A stretch of 64,000 nucleotides of DNA from Flabesymbios commensalis (lineage: Eukaryota; Annelida; Polychaeta; Terebellida; Flabelligeridae), in assembly GCA_964017125.1 (NCBI GenBank), contig OZ024912.1:61098107-61162106 (forward strand). The letters are read 5' to 3'. Both the position numbers and the translations under genes were made by a program. This document shows, piece after piece, positions 43,446 through 55,100 of this stretch. The notes below the pieces were generated by a model. That model was not told the DNA's origin. It saw nothing but the letters and a program-made list of their open reading frames with translations, and did not search any database. Numbering within the stretch: position 1 is the first letter of the stretch; every line of letters begins with the position of its first letter.

Positions 43446-44035
43446 GATGGGTTGCGCGCCGTTAAGTGGGGGAATACTGTAGTCTAGTCTATATATTTTT
43501 TGGATGTAGGCTGATATGTTAATAAATGCCAAATCGCGACACAAAACATCTCACAGGAAATTTATCTATAGCATCTTAACTGCTGTGTGAAATGTAGGGC
43601 TATACATTGGGTGGTCGTTCAGTCGCGTCGCTGTGTATATGCAAATTGGCACTCCATCACTTTATCAAAAAAAATAATAATAAAATAAATGAATAATATA
43701 AAATCAACAAATACTTGTGAAACAAAAACATAAATAACGTTATTTATGGTAACGGAATCATTACCAATAATAAATATGTATGATGATCAATACCCGTTTA
43801 AAGGCTGGCGACCCTTGAAAAGACATTCAAAATCAAAAGTGACAATGGCATCCGCCCACACGTTATTCATATCCTATCAGTGATTGATCTATATCGATCC
43901 TCCATGCTGCAAAAAATGTCAGTTTTGTTTGGATTTATATCTGACTACTGGTATAGCCTATAATCCATAATGACAGACTGTGTGCGATACAGAGTATGTA
44001 CTAAGTGCTATTCGTAGGCCTAATTGGGGATTTGT

Positions 44036-44110
44036 TTAGGTGACATTTTGATCCCCATATCATCAACCCTTTAATTAGGGCCTACTACGGCCACTAACGA
44101 GTAAATGCTC
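44036..44110 (+). mobile_element. Family I fragment
   Basis: AGGTGACATTTTGATCCCCA through ACTAACGAGTAAATGCTCG matches 11265-11335 closely, with a short insertion. Confidence 0.55.
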
Positions 44111-44138
44111 GATATTTAGGCTAGTATTTGTTTATCGT

Positions 44139-44225
44139 CACTCCATAACAGAAATAATTGTCGTTATGGAGATACAATGTTCGTTATTATTACTCTCCAT
44201 AACGACAATAATCGTAACGGAGAGT
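44139..44225. repeat. Compound inverted repeat
   Basis: ACTCCATAAC...GTTATGGAG forms one hairpin. CTCCATAACGACAATAATCG to its right pairs with the first half's TAATTGTCGTTATGGAG, so two alternative foldings exist. Confidence 0.6.
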
Positions 44226-44324
44226 AATTCTTATTTCATTATTTAAGGGTTATTGTCATAAAGTGATTCTTTGTAAATTAGGTGATCAACTTTATAATAG
44301 CCATCTGTTCAACTACTTGTTAAA

Positions 44325-44830
44325 TATAGTAGGGGAGACTGGGGCACCTTGAGACGGAAAAATTCAAACCCCCCAAACATATATCTAATTTTTGAAATAA
44401 AACATTTTGACGACACATATCTAGATACAGCATCCAGTGGGGTATATTTGAGGAAGAGATGAAAATTGTCAGGAATGTGTAACCTTTCATTGTTTGACAT
44501 AACATATTTTCAAAAAAATGTCTTAATGTACCCCATACTCGGGCACCTTGAGACACCATGTGGGGTACCTTGAGACACCTTATTTGTTACCTGAAGACAA
44601 CTTGGATCTACCTAAAATCAAGATTTAAATACTACATACATGACATAAACCTGTAGCTAAAGCCTGCCGTTGGCGTTGGCTAAGGCTAGATGTTGCAGTG
44701 CTCAAAAAAGTGGGGGCACTTTAAGGCTATATATTCATAATATTAGTTACGTCTCTTTAAAGCGTTATTTATATCGCCTTAATAAGATGAGTTTTCCAAA
44801 ATATGGGGGTATTGAGCCACCGTATTTTAG
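44325..44830. repeat. Dispersed repeat rich in GGGGCACCTTGAGAC
   Basis: GGGGCACCTTGAGAC, GGGCACCTTGAGACACC and GGGGTACCTTGAGACACC recur within ~250 bases. Probably a diverged transposable element; no ends or coding capacity found. Confidence 0.4.
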
Positions 44831-45224
44831 GCACATGTGCCAGTCAAATATTTGAGGGCGTGAGTAGGGATTCTCTCAGTCATGTCAGTATTTACATGAC
44901 GTCACTTTCGGGGAAACCCCACATGCCATGCATGCAGAGATCACCACACAACTGAACAGACCAGGGGTGCTTGGAAATTGAATTGTTCAGTTCGAAGTCT
45001 AAGTTGACAAGTAAACCTAACCATATGTTGAGAAGAAAAGAGTTTTTAAGTTGCAAATTGTATACTTAGTTACATATAACAGTTAGATCTAAGCCCACAT
45101 CAAATACAATTGACTGGAACCTTGACAGTTTGTATTATCGCCCGGAAATAAATTAATAATATGAAATGGGCAGGACCCAGCCGCAAAATTCCGCCTGAAT
45201 TCTGGAGCTGGGCCCTGCCCATTT

Positions 45225-45490
45225 GAACATTTTATTTGGATTTCTATTCCAAGTAGCACAAGTGCTAGTAATACATAGGATGTCCATAGTCCAGAGTTAC
45301 ATTATAAAGAATCACATACGATTAGCCATTAGAATAATTTTAAACGTGATGCCTTATACGGAGTGGCTATTCGTACGGGGAAGTTATAATGGGAGTCAAT
45401 GCCCGTCATTTCGTAAACGAGGCTGCCCATGGAGTTACATTATGAAGAATCACGTACGATTAGCCACTACCTTCTTTATAATGTAACTGT
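45225..45490 (+). mobile_element. Dispersed repeat, inverted partner at 48680-48960
   Basis: TTTATTTGGATTTCTATTCC with AAGTAGCACAAGTGCTA, and GTTATAATGGGAGTCAATG with CCCGTCATTTCGTAAACGAG, occur here and, reverse-complemented and in the other order, at 48828-48945. No coding capacity. Confidence 0.55.
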
Positions 45491-46091
45491 ATGGCAATGG
45501 GCATCCTCTGTATTACACACAGGCCTCGGAGATCCGTCCTCCGATGTTCCGTCATCTTCTACATCCCTCATTGTTTCGATGGGAACGGATCTGCCCAATG
45601 TATTTTTGCTTCTATGTTCCGTCATTCTTATGTCCGCCTCCGTCATCAAATTTCGAGGACGAAAGGGTTAAATCAATGCATAAAGTGTCCCATTTTTCCG
45701 TCACGTTGTCCGCCTATGTCATCAAATCTCAGTGACGAAAGGGTTAAATCAAGCATGACTTAAGCGTCTCATCGTGCTCATTGTTCTGTCACCAGATGAC
45801 GGTCAGTCACGCTAATTGTGTGAATGCCACTTGTTTGCATAGTGATTGTGGCATTGCTTATGTCCTTTTCAAAACATTTCTCCAACGCTGGCTTAATCTT
45901 AATGCACCCAACGTGTAAGGGATTAGTGGATTGCTAATTAGCAAATAAAACCCGGCAAACACATGTTCACGATGTGAACATTGGTTTGATGCTAGGCCAC
46001 TGCCTTTGCCATCGTAACCCCCTCCCCCCCCAAACAAAGGAGGAACCGCTTGTTCTACATAACACTTTTTGACGGCAGTAATATGACACAA

Positions 46092-46191
46092 CCCAGCAAG
46101 CACGAGAAGTTCACCCAATATTGGTACAATGTTGGGCCAGTGTCTGAGACGATGGGTTTACATTGTACCAGCATTGGGTGAATGTTTCCTG
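46092..46191. mobile_element. Palindromic element, family A
   Basis: CCCAGCAAGCACGAGAAGTT ... GGGTGAATGTTTCCTGAG. Both arms carry the unusual TTCACCCAATATTGGTACAA / TTGTACCAGCATTGGGTGAA segment. Confidence 0.7.
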
Positions 46192-46456
46192 AGTCAAAAC
46201 CGACGTCTTGCACATTAAAACAATATTCAGTCATACTTGGCACAATGTTTAATTTCGTGTAACCGCTAGTTAAGCTGATAAAGAATAATTAATTTGACCT
46301 TCAATATTTCTAGTGCAGGGTGTAGTGTAGATATAAGTACCAAAATGTTTCATTTTGTTAACTAAATCTAGAGGTATCTAACAGTTTCTGTGAACAGATC
46401 GTAATAATTCATGACGTCATCTACGTTGAGGTCATCAATTTCATAGATTATACTCT

Positions 46457-48030
46457 AGACAGACAGACAGATAGCTTTATTCCACCAATATATAATACAA
46501 TATGGTGAGGGAGACTCCTTTTAAGACATAAGCACATGTCGCTATCAAAGGAGCCACCCTACAACAATGATAAACAATGAATTACATTATATATAAAATA
46601 TACATATCGGCCGGTAATGTGAGTAAGAAGGTTGCTTAACGTCACTTATTGAAAGGGACGGTCAGGGAAGGGACTTTGTTATTCATTAAAAACAGTGCAA
46701 ACTGTAGATGAGAAATGAATGATGTACAGATGATGAGATGAGGCTGAATATATATTATAGAAATACAATAAAAACGCGTGACATATTTGATACTAACATG
46801 TTCGAGAAAAGTGGTTCCATGGGTTAAAGTCATCAGATTCATATATATTTTATAGGGAAGAAACACATAGCGGTTCCCCAGCAAACACGAGACGACGAAC
46901 CACTGTTGATCCGATGCCGGCCCATCGTCTCCGACTCTGTGCCAACACTAAATCAACACCGGCCCAGCGTCCGGTGTTTGCCGGGAATACATCACTATAT
47001 TTAACATGTTTAGTATATTCATTTATACAAAAATTTAATAAGATTAAATCATTTATGAGTACAATGAACAAATGGTTTTAAATAAATATACATTATTATT
47101 ATGCTTACATAATATGGCATACAATATGATAATCATAAAGAAATTGTTCATATAAATATAAATCGACGCGAATTTAACCTTCTATATAATAATACATACA
47201 TGTATGAAAAACAAAAATAATTAATTGCAGAGGTATATAAAAGTTATGACAGTGGACATTTATACAGTACATACAATTATATTATATAATTTGTATTGAA
47301 TTAGTTTCGAAACATAGACAATATAACTTGTTCCTATATACATATATTAGATGCATCTATAAAAAGATTTATTTAACTAATCACCTATTATGACAAACGT
47401 AACAATTGTTTAGTCTGCACGATGACTCATATTGATCAATAGTTATTTTCTTAAAATAAGTCATAAAACCGTGTAGGCTATGTGTGTTTACTTTTTCGAT
47501 AATATGGTTTGAAGTATTTATTGCTGTTTCTATTGCACTGTATCGGATACATTTCCTTGCGAATTCGTGATTTGTCCTGGGCAAGCGTAATTTATTTTTG
47601 TGGCGTGTAGGATATGGGTGAGTATCCAGGCCATGGTCGTTGGTCATGTTGCGGAAATATGACGGCAGCTGGTTATTTTTCAGTTGATGATAAAATTTAA
47701 GCTCTTGGAGTGTGTGTATATCTTTAATCTTTAGTAGTTGAAGTTTTTTAAACAATGGTTCTGAATGACAATTAAATTTACCAAGGCAAATTATTCTAAC
47801 TGCTTTTTTCTGTAGCTTGTAGGGTCTTATCAGTTTGATATCCCCAGGCTAAGATACCATAATTTAAATGACTGAGTACAAGAGAGTTATACAAAAGATA
47901 TAGGGTATCTTGTGGTAGGCAACGTTTTAATTTGTTTAATATCCCGATAGATCTAGAAATTTTATTGGCAATTTTATTCACAGCCGTGAATAATAAGCCG
48001 TGAATACCTTGTGTTTCGGTTAGCATGAAG
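46457..48030 (-). mobile_element. Second LINE, different family, 5'-truncated
   Basis: Minus-strand frames 48026-47796 (SRSIGILNKLKRCLPQDTL, then YNSLVLSHLNYGILAWG) and 47755-47381 (FKKLQLLKIKDIHTLQELKF, LRLPRTNHEFARKCIRYSA) are the thumb and C-terminal part of a LINE reverse transcriptase. A single frame break near 47795 separates them; KLQKKAVRIICLGKFN can be read across it in another frame. The likely 3' end is at 46457-46485, reading AATAAAGCTATCTGTCTGTC on the minus strand, with a short CTGT-repeat tail. A palindromic element (46877-46985) sits inside the 3' part. The YADD core is missing. Confidence 0.72.
46877..46985. mobile_element. Palindromic element, family A, inside the LINE 3' region
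   Basis: CCCAGCAAACACGAGACGAC ... GTCCGGTGTTTGCCGGG; core GGCCCATCGTCTCCGAC. It sits within the LINE spanning 46457-48030. Confidence 0.75.
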
Positions 48031-48679
48031 TGTCAACACCTATTTGAGCGCTGTAAAAAGAACAGTATGTAAAGCCCTAAAATAACAGGAAAACAATAGT
48101 CGCACGTTGGGCAACATGAAAGTCGGAACAATAAGTCACCCGCCCAGTGATGACTTGCACGGTGCTATACACAGTGAAATGTGTTAGATTTGATCACGGC
48201 GATCTGTCAACACCAGAGTTAAGTGATATTGCTTGGAGTCATTTCGACTACCAAATGAAAACATACTTATTCGGTTAAATTAATAATTGAAACAGATTAA
48301 AGCAATCAATACTCCTTTGTTCTTTTACCTGTTTACTGTGATAATTAAATTAAGTGTATAAAAGACACAATTGGCTTATGGTAGTCATTCATTCTTGAAC
48401 ATTTGTGGTCCACCCTTCGTGCACTAGACACTACCTCTACCATATCTAGAAAACAGACATGTGTCACCGACTTTTTCCAAAAATAATGTCATAATGTACA
48501 AATATTATTTAAAAAAATCATGTAATTATATATTTGAAATAATAAAATCATTTAATTAATTGTTATATATTTGAAAAAATAAAATTATACTTGTATCATA
48601 TTTATGTTGTTATTTTGCTCGCACAACCAATACATGTACTAATATAATATAATAACATTACAGTATGAATTAGATATAT

Positions 48680-48960
48680 GGGCCTATATCCTTGGTTCCA
48701 ACACAGCTTGGAGGGGGTGGGGGAGCTGCTCCGAAACTCTGCCATATTCGAAGTTCCGTCATATTTTTGTTGGGAACGGATGATGACGGAACATCTAGGT
48801 CTCTCTGTACTATTAGTATTAGCACTTGTGCTACTTGGAATAGAAATCCAAATAAATATGTTTATACCAACTCTATGGACAGCCTCGTTTATGAAATGAC
48901 GGGCTCCCATTGACTCCCATTATAACTTTGCCGTATGATTAGCCACTTCGTAAAATTAAA
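48680..48960 (-). mobile_element. Dispersed repeat, second copy (inverted)
   Basis: Reverse complement holds CCGTCATTTCATAAACGAGG, then TTTGGATTTCTATTCCAAGT, then GTTCCGTCATCATCCGTTCC. The last part also matches short segments at 45540-45650. Confidence 0.55.
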
Positions 48961-49030
48961 GCCCTGCAGTGCACATTTTCATTGGTGTAAGATACTCAGT
49001 TTTGTAATGTCTACTGCAGACAAAACTTAC

Positions 49031-49149
49031 CTTTCAGGCTTTCTGTTTCAGAAGCTGTTCACAGAGAGTTTTCACAATTTCTTCTCTGACCTGGTGAACA
49101 GATGAACAACTTCTAAGTTTTAAAATACAAACGCGTAAAAGGCGGAAAT
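49031..49149 (-). promoter_or_regulatory. Probable CutC 5' leader exon and shared CutC/COX15 promoter
   Basis: On the minus strand a near-ideal donor (CTGAAAG|GTAAGTTTTG) sits at 49031/49030, only ~120 bases upstream of the COX15 ATG on the other strand. The minus-strand sequence before it has no ATG, so it would be a non-coding leader exon. The CutC coding start lies 6.4 kb away, which implies a long first intron in the 5' UTR; possible acceptors (for example cag near 42700) occur upstream of the CutC ATG. CUTC and COX15 are also head to head in vertebrates. The donor is seen; the leader exon and shared promoter are inferred. Confidence 0.45.
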
Positions 49150-52100
49150 ATGTTTCCACGATTCGCATCCACTTGTAGGATTTCTTCATTATCAGCTTCA
49201 TTTCTGCATTCTAGCATTCTTCGCTCAGGCAACACAGTTAAATTATTGGTGAGTGGTAATTGATTTAAATGAATGATTATATATTATCACAACCTATTGT
49301 GCAAGCAGAATTACTGATTTTTGGTGTACAGTAGTTTACCATAGAGCCTGCTATTATACATGGAGAATGGCAGTCAACTCATCCCCCATACCAACTCAAC
49401 CCCAGTTTACAACTGGGCAGTGCAGGAAATTAGATTTTTTCTCTTGAATGCAATGAAGCCAGTCAAAATGTTTGCACCTGCCAGCAAGCAAATTCACCTG
49501 CTCGTAATTTTATTAAATTACCATAAACCGGGGCTATTTTGCCACCCTATTTACATATTTTTTATCGCTGTATTGAATCTGCTTTTTGAAGTGGGAATAT
49601 GAATGTCATAAATGAGGGGGATTGTGTAAGGTATTTGCATACTTAGCATAGTTTGTATTTAGGCTTTATTGATAGTACTTTGAAAAGGAAATGTATGGTG
49701 GCAAAATTGCCCCGGCATCCGGGGCTATTTTGCCACTGTAGCTAATTTTGATCATATTTTGAGAACTAAAACCATTTGTCAAAATCCAAAGAAAATCCAT
49801 ATAAATATTTTTTAATTCAAAATAATGTAATTGAGCAGCTAATGGAATGAAAATCAAATCAGCTGAACAGTCAGTAGATATTCTTATCGATCTGTTTAAT
49901 AACATAAATGAGGTAAATGTACCATACAGACATAAACATGAAATATTCAGTGAAAAAGTCATCATTTTTCATGAATTTTCTTTAATTATTATAAACTTTG
50001 CCTTAAACCTGGTCTCAAATTCATGAAAAAATAAAAAATCATATTCCACTGTTAAAATTCTACCTGCCATTTGGGCAGGTTTCAGGTCTTATTTATTGGC
50101 CCGAAGCTAAAATCACCAGCCATTGGCTTGTGGGCCGGTGTTAATTTCCACCCCTGCTGCCGTGAAGGCTACCGGTATTTACCAACTCATCCCTAGCAGC
50201 CCTCAATAACTGACCAACTCATCCCCAGCCATCGGCCTATTGAATACCAACTCATCCCCAACTCATGACCATATTGATTACTCTTTGGGAGTGTGATAAA
50301 AGCATATTTATTATTAGAAAAATTTATTTTATAAAAAAAATATTATATCTTGTGGACATACATGTATTAACTTTCAATTAAAAATACCAAGTGATGTCAC
50401 ACGATTATAAAACATGAAATATAGGCCTACTTAATATATATAAAACATATAATTCATTTTGATTTTTTTATATCATGTAGACATATTACCATTAAATTAA
50501 AATGAATAAAACACATGAATAAAAAATATGAAAAATACATATAAGATACATAATATATAGAAAGTCTTGTTTCTGCAGTTTGCAGTGTCGGGGCATTCAG
50601 GTGAGCTGACAGGGGTTGACAAATCCGCATTGTGTTTGGTAGCCCAGTTGACTTTCCGGGCTACTGGACTAATTAGTATCTATAGAGACAAAAATAGAAA
50701 AATTCTGGTAGCCCAAAGTGAAAAAGATGGTAGCCCCGGGCATGGGATTTGGCAAGCCCTGGAGCACATGATCTAAGCAAGGAATTCAGAGTCTTAAGGT
50801 CACCAGCATACTGCTCCCAGTACTTCATCATCTTTCTTTTAGGTCTTTGTCTTTCTTCGACTTTCGGCGTCTTATTTTGTCTTGCGATAGCAGTTTCATC
50901 TCTAGATTCACTGTAGTGGCTTCTTGGAATAGAATTTGATCATGATGTAGATGGGCAGCTGATCTTTCTGTGCATTCTGGTTCAGGCGATGGTGCCATCC
51001 CTCTACGTCGTTGTTTTGTCCGTACTGTTCTGTAGAATACACGCCATCTGGTGGACGTCCAAAGTGTTGAGTCGATCCAGGTGTTCTGCATGTAGTCGAG
51101 TAGTCTGTCGTATGTATCTGTGTGGCTTGCTTCTTCTCTGAGTCTTGTCATCATTGGTGGTATGTGCTGGGCGGGAAGAAATGGAAGGGCCAGCAATCTT
51201 CTGATGTAACTGTGGCAGTCGGCATCATTCATGTAACTTTCTGCAAGATGTAGAGTTTGCACCTGCAACATAACGAACAGATTAAGACGTTATATAAGAG
51301 AATTGATTAGCCTATTACGTGTAATCAATTACAGGTGATTGATTTCGTTCTAAGATAACAACAAATAATATAATATCATTACCTTACGCCACACAGCTTG
51401 TGTCCAATGGAACATGCATCCCTGCCCGGTGAAATTCAGCACTGTCATCATTGATGTTGAGGACTTCTAGTGTAGCACTCCAAAGTCCATCTTCAAAGTC
51501 ACTGAGAAGAACCACCAAACACAGAGTGTCTGTTCGATCAGGTTCCACTGCGTAAATAGGGATCTCCATGATGCAGGCCCCACAGAGCCATTCAATCTCT
51601 GTTCCAAGACGAACTGCAGTTCTGAAGCATAAAACATGGAATATGTTTTGGAAAAAATGCTGTTTTATGACCGGCATTTGAGATAAGCGTGTGGCCTAGT
51701 TTTAGAGGATATTTTTATGCTAAAAAAATAGAAATAATATAGGATGTTCAATTTATCGAATTATTTAGTTAAAGTCTGCATGTACCTGTACTCAACCAGA
51801 GTGACTCCAGTGTTGCGTGTCCTGTGTTGTCAAAGTGAACAACCATTACATTGTAGAGCATGCTGCCCAGTCCTGACATATAAACCACAAACCAATGCAG
51901 GGGTGCTGGCGAAATTCCATCCTAGATAATCTTGAAGCGCAGCACAGTGAATGTTGAAATGAATGGTGATATCTGAACTATCCCATGAGTTGATGCATTC
52001 CATTGAGAATATTAGCGATATGACAAGGAATAAAACCAACTGTTATTTCAACGAATGCTGTTACCATTCTCACATCAGGCCCACATTGTTGATAAGCCGC

Positions 52101-55100
52101 CGCACTACGATCTGGGCGTGCAGTTATCTTTAATGTATTCCCTTTTCTCTGTAACTAAATACGCAAATATCACATTTTAAACTCAAATTTTATTACACAC
52201 TTACCTGCTTACATGTATATTATATGAAATCGATCATCAAATTTGTACTTTACTGTAAATTTGTAATAATTTTGTGACATTTTGATCGCGATATTATCAA
52301 CCCTTCAATTACTACGGCCACTAACGAAAAAATACATGTTAGCGCGTTTCAGGAAAAAGTGTTCTTCAAATCTTCTTTTAATTTGGCAAATTTGTTCAGC
52401 TATTTCAGCCAATGACCTGAATAATTTCTGGGTGCAAACGATTTCAAAGTGCCCTTTTTGAGTAATTTTGTGTAACTCGAAAACAAAGCAAAATGGATGA
52501 ATGGATTTCTGTTAATTCTGTGTTTTCTCTCTAGAGTGTGCAGGCCAGACAACTTACCAAACTCTCGAGTACAGCTGGATGGAAATCTTTTCAGCCAATA
52601 TCAACAAAATTGCGATTAGGATCATTAACTTTTTCAAAAAAGGTATTTATGTTCATGTACTTTGAAATTTCTTCAATTTTTCACCCCCGCCCGTAGGGAG
52701 AGGGGGAATTTGTGCAAGTTTTTAAAGATGCTAGCAAAATGGCTGTCACCGATCAACTTTTTGTGGGCGCGAAAACTTAAAAGTCCGAAGTTATTCAAAT
52801 TTACAATCAATTTTATTCCCTGAAATGTGCAGGTGATTTTACTGCAGTTAAAAATGGCCCAACAATTCTACTTTTTAATTATTTGTAGGCACAAAAACTA
52901 AAAAACAAAACCTAATTTATGGTGGCAGATGAAAAAGGACTTCAGGCCTCTTGTTTAAAAAGTAGTAAGGCATATTATTTTGATGAAATTGACAATGTTA
53001 TCTATTTTTCAGCTGTCACCTATTTTCCTACGATGTATGCAGCAACTGGCTCCATCAAATGGAAGTAAAGCTGTTGCCACTATTCCACGCCATGCAGAGA
53101 AAATTGTAGGAGGCTGGTTGCTGGCCTGTTCAGGAATGTGTTTTGCTGCCATTGTTATAGGAGCTATTACAAGGTTTTATACTGTTTCTCTCTTAAGCCT
53201 TGTCGTGCTGAATTGTTTAAAGAACATTAAATACCATCTATAAAATAGAATTGTTAATATGATGATAAAATAAGCCCATCAGCCTGTTTGCAAATACATA
53301 TACACTGTACTGTAGTATAGTGCGATTTGCATTATATACACATGTATAATGTGTACAGTGTCTGTGCGAGGAGACAAGATATAATTTTAAATAAATACTT
53401 CAAGAATACAAACTGATGTGTTCTTGATAAAATGTGTAGATAAAGACAGCTCTTACAAATTTACTTTAAGTCCTAGATCAACAAAAATAGCAAGATTATT
53501 TCTAGTTTTCCTGTGCTCTGAACAAATTTGTTCACAGATGATCTTTTCCAAAATTAATTTAAAATATATTTTAATCACAAAATTTACGTTTACAAACAAA
53601 AAATGATACTCATGACCTAGTATTTATATTCTTCAGAATGCATGTAGTAACATTACTATTTTTTATTCATTTGAAGCTAAATTGCTAACATAATCTGATA
53701 ATTTCTGAAAACCAAAAAATTAATATTTAGAAAAAATAGATATCTTTAACATGTTTAAATTTGGATTATATAAATTTAATTAGCTGCATGAGCATCCATT
53801 TGAATGAACATTTCTTCTAATTTTAGTAATATCTTGGTTTCTATAAAACATGCTTGCAATTGGTCAGTGACTTAACTGTCCAGTCATCCATGGATGGCCA
53901 GTTTTTACTTTGAGCCATTTTGCTGGTACGGCCAATGTGTGAAAACTTCCAAAAAGATTGCTAATATTCCGCTATATTATTCCCCTAATTGTGAGTGTGG
54001 GCATGGCAGCAAATGACGAACAATGCAGTAATTTTTTTACAGTATTTTAGTAGGCCTGTAGTCTATCAATATTTCATGTGTCTTACACTACTGATAAAGA
54101 TAATTTATAGAAATAAAGAGGATTCCTGGACTGTTCATGTCCTTCCATCTTGCATTAATTTTGTAGTCATAAAGGTGACCAATCAATTATCTTAATTCCT
54201 CCACTAACTGGCTCAAAAATGCACCTGAAAATTTAGAGGGGGGACTGATGACGATTTGGATGATGTAGACAATCTCCCACCTTCACACTTGACCCGCATG
54301 AGCATCCACCAGGGTACCCTGGATGGATGGACACCTTTGACATCCCAGTTGGTATATTTTGGACGCCCTGTTTTCCATTTCTAGATAAGTCTTTGCTTGG
54401 AGCCAAGCAACACAAGAGTTAATTTATAGTTATGGTCTCTTTCATTTAATCAATTATACTCTTGAATACTTTACAAGAAAAAAAATGTAGTACATGTACT
54501 AATTAATCAATCACAATAAAAAATGTTTTGAGCTTTTATTTAATATCATCACCATGATTACATGTACATGACACTCATTTTACTTGTCTTCCTTGGGGAT
54601 CTAAATAAAAATGAGAAGAAAACATCCATCGGTATAGTTTTTAGTGGAGTTGACATGCTGTGTGAATGGCAATGGGAATAAATCGCTTGAAAAATATTTT
54701 TTTCAGCTCTGTAATTTGTTCTGGCCTCTCCTATTACATGTACTTTTAATAATATTGACTGATAAGTTTCTTTTTGTGCCACTTCAAATTTGTGCTTAAT
54801 TTTTGTATTGGTGAAGAATTGTAAAAAATGACACTTTAACCCTGTCACAACGACAGTGAAAGTGTATGAAAATAAAAGAAAAAACAGTAATTATGAAAAG
54901 GGTAAAAAAAATTTTTTTGTCAACAGGCTAACAGAATCTGGGCTGTCGATGACGCAGTGGCACCTTATCAAGGGAATGAAACCCCCTTTGTCAGAAGCCG
55001 AGTGGCAGGCTGAATTTGAGAGATACAAGCAGTTTCCAGAATACAAATAGTAAGAAAATAGTATGCCTACAATCTAATTATCCCCCGGCCTTGTGGAAAA

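Noticed and set aside
49020-49110. Minus-strand coding exon (SSVHQVREEIVKTLCEQLL) ahead of the donor at 49031
   Set aside because: The frame ends in a stop just before the donor and has no ATG, so a non-coding leader is more likely than a coding exon.
55041-55053. Stop codon TAG right after FPEYK in COX15
   Set aside because: The TAG overlaps the donor TA|GTAAG; the codon is completed as TAC by the next exon.
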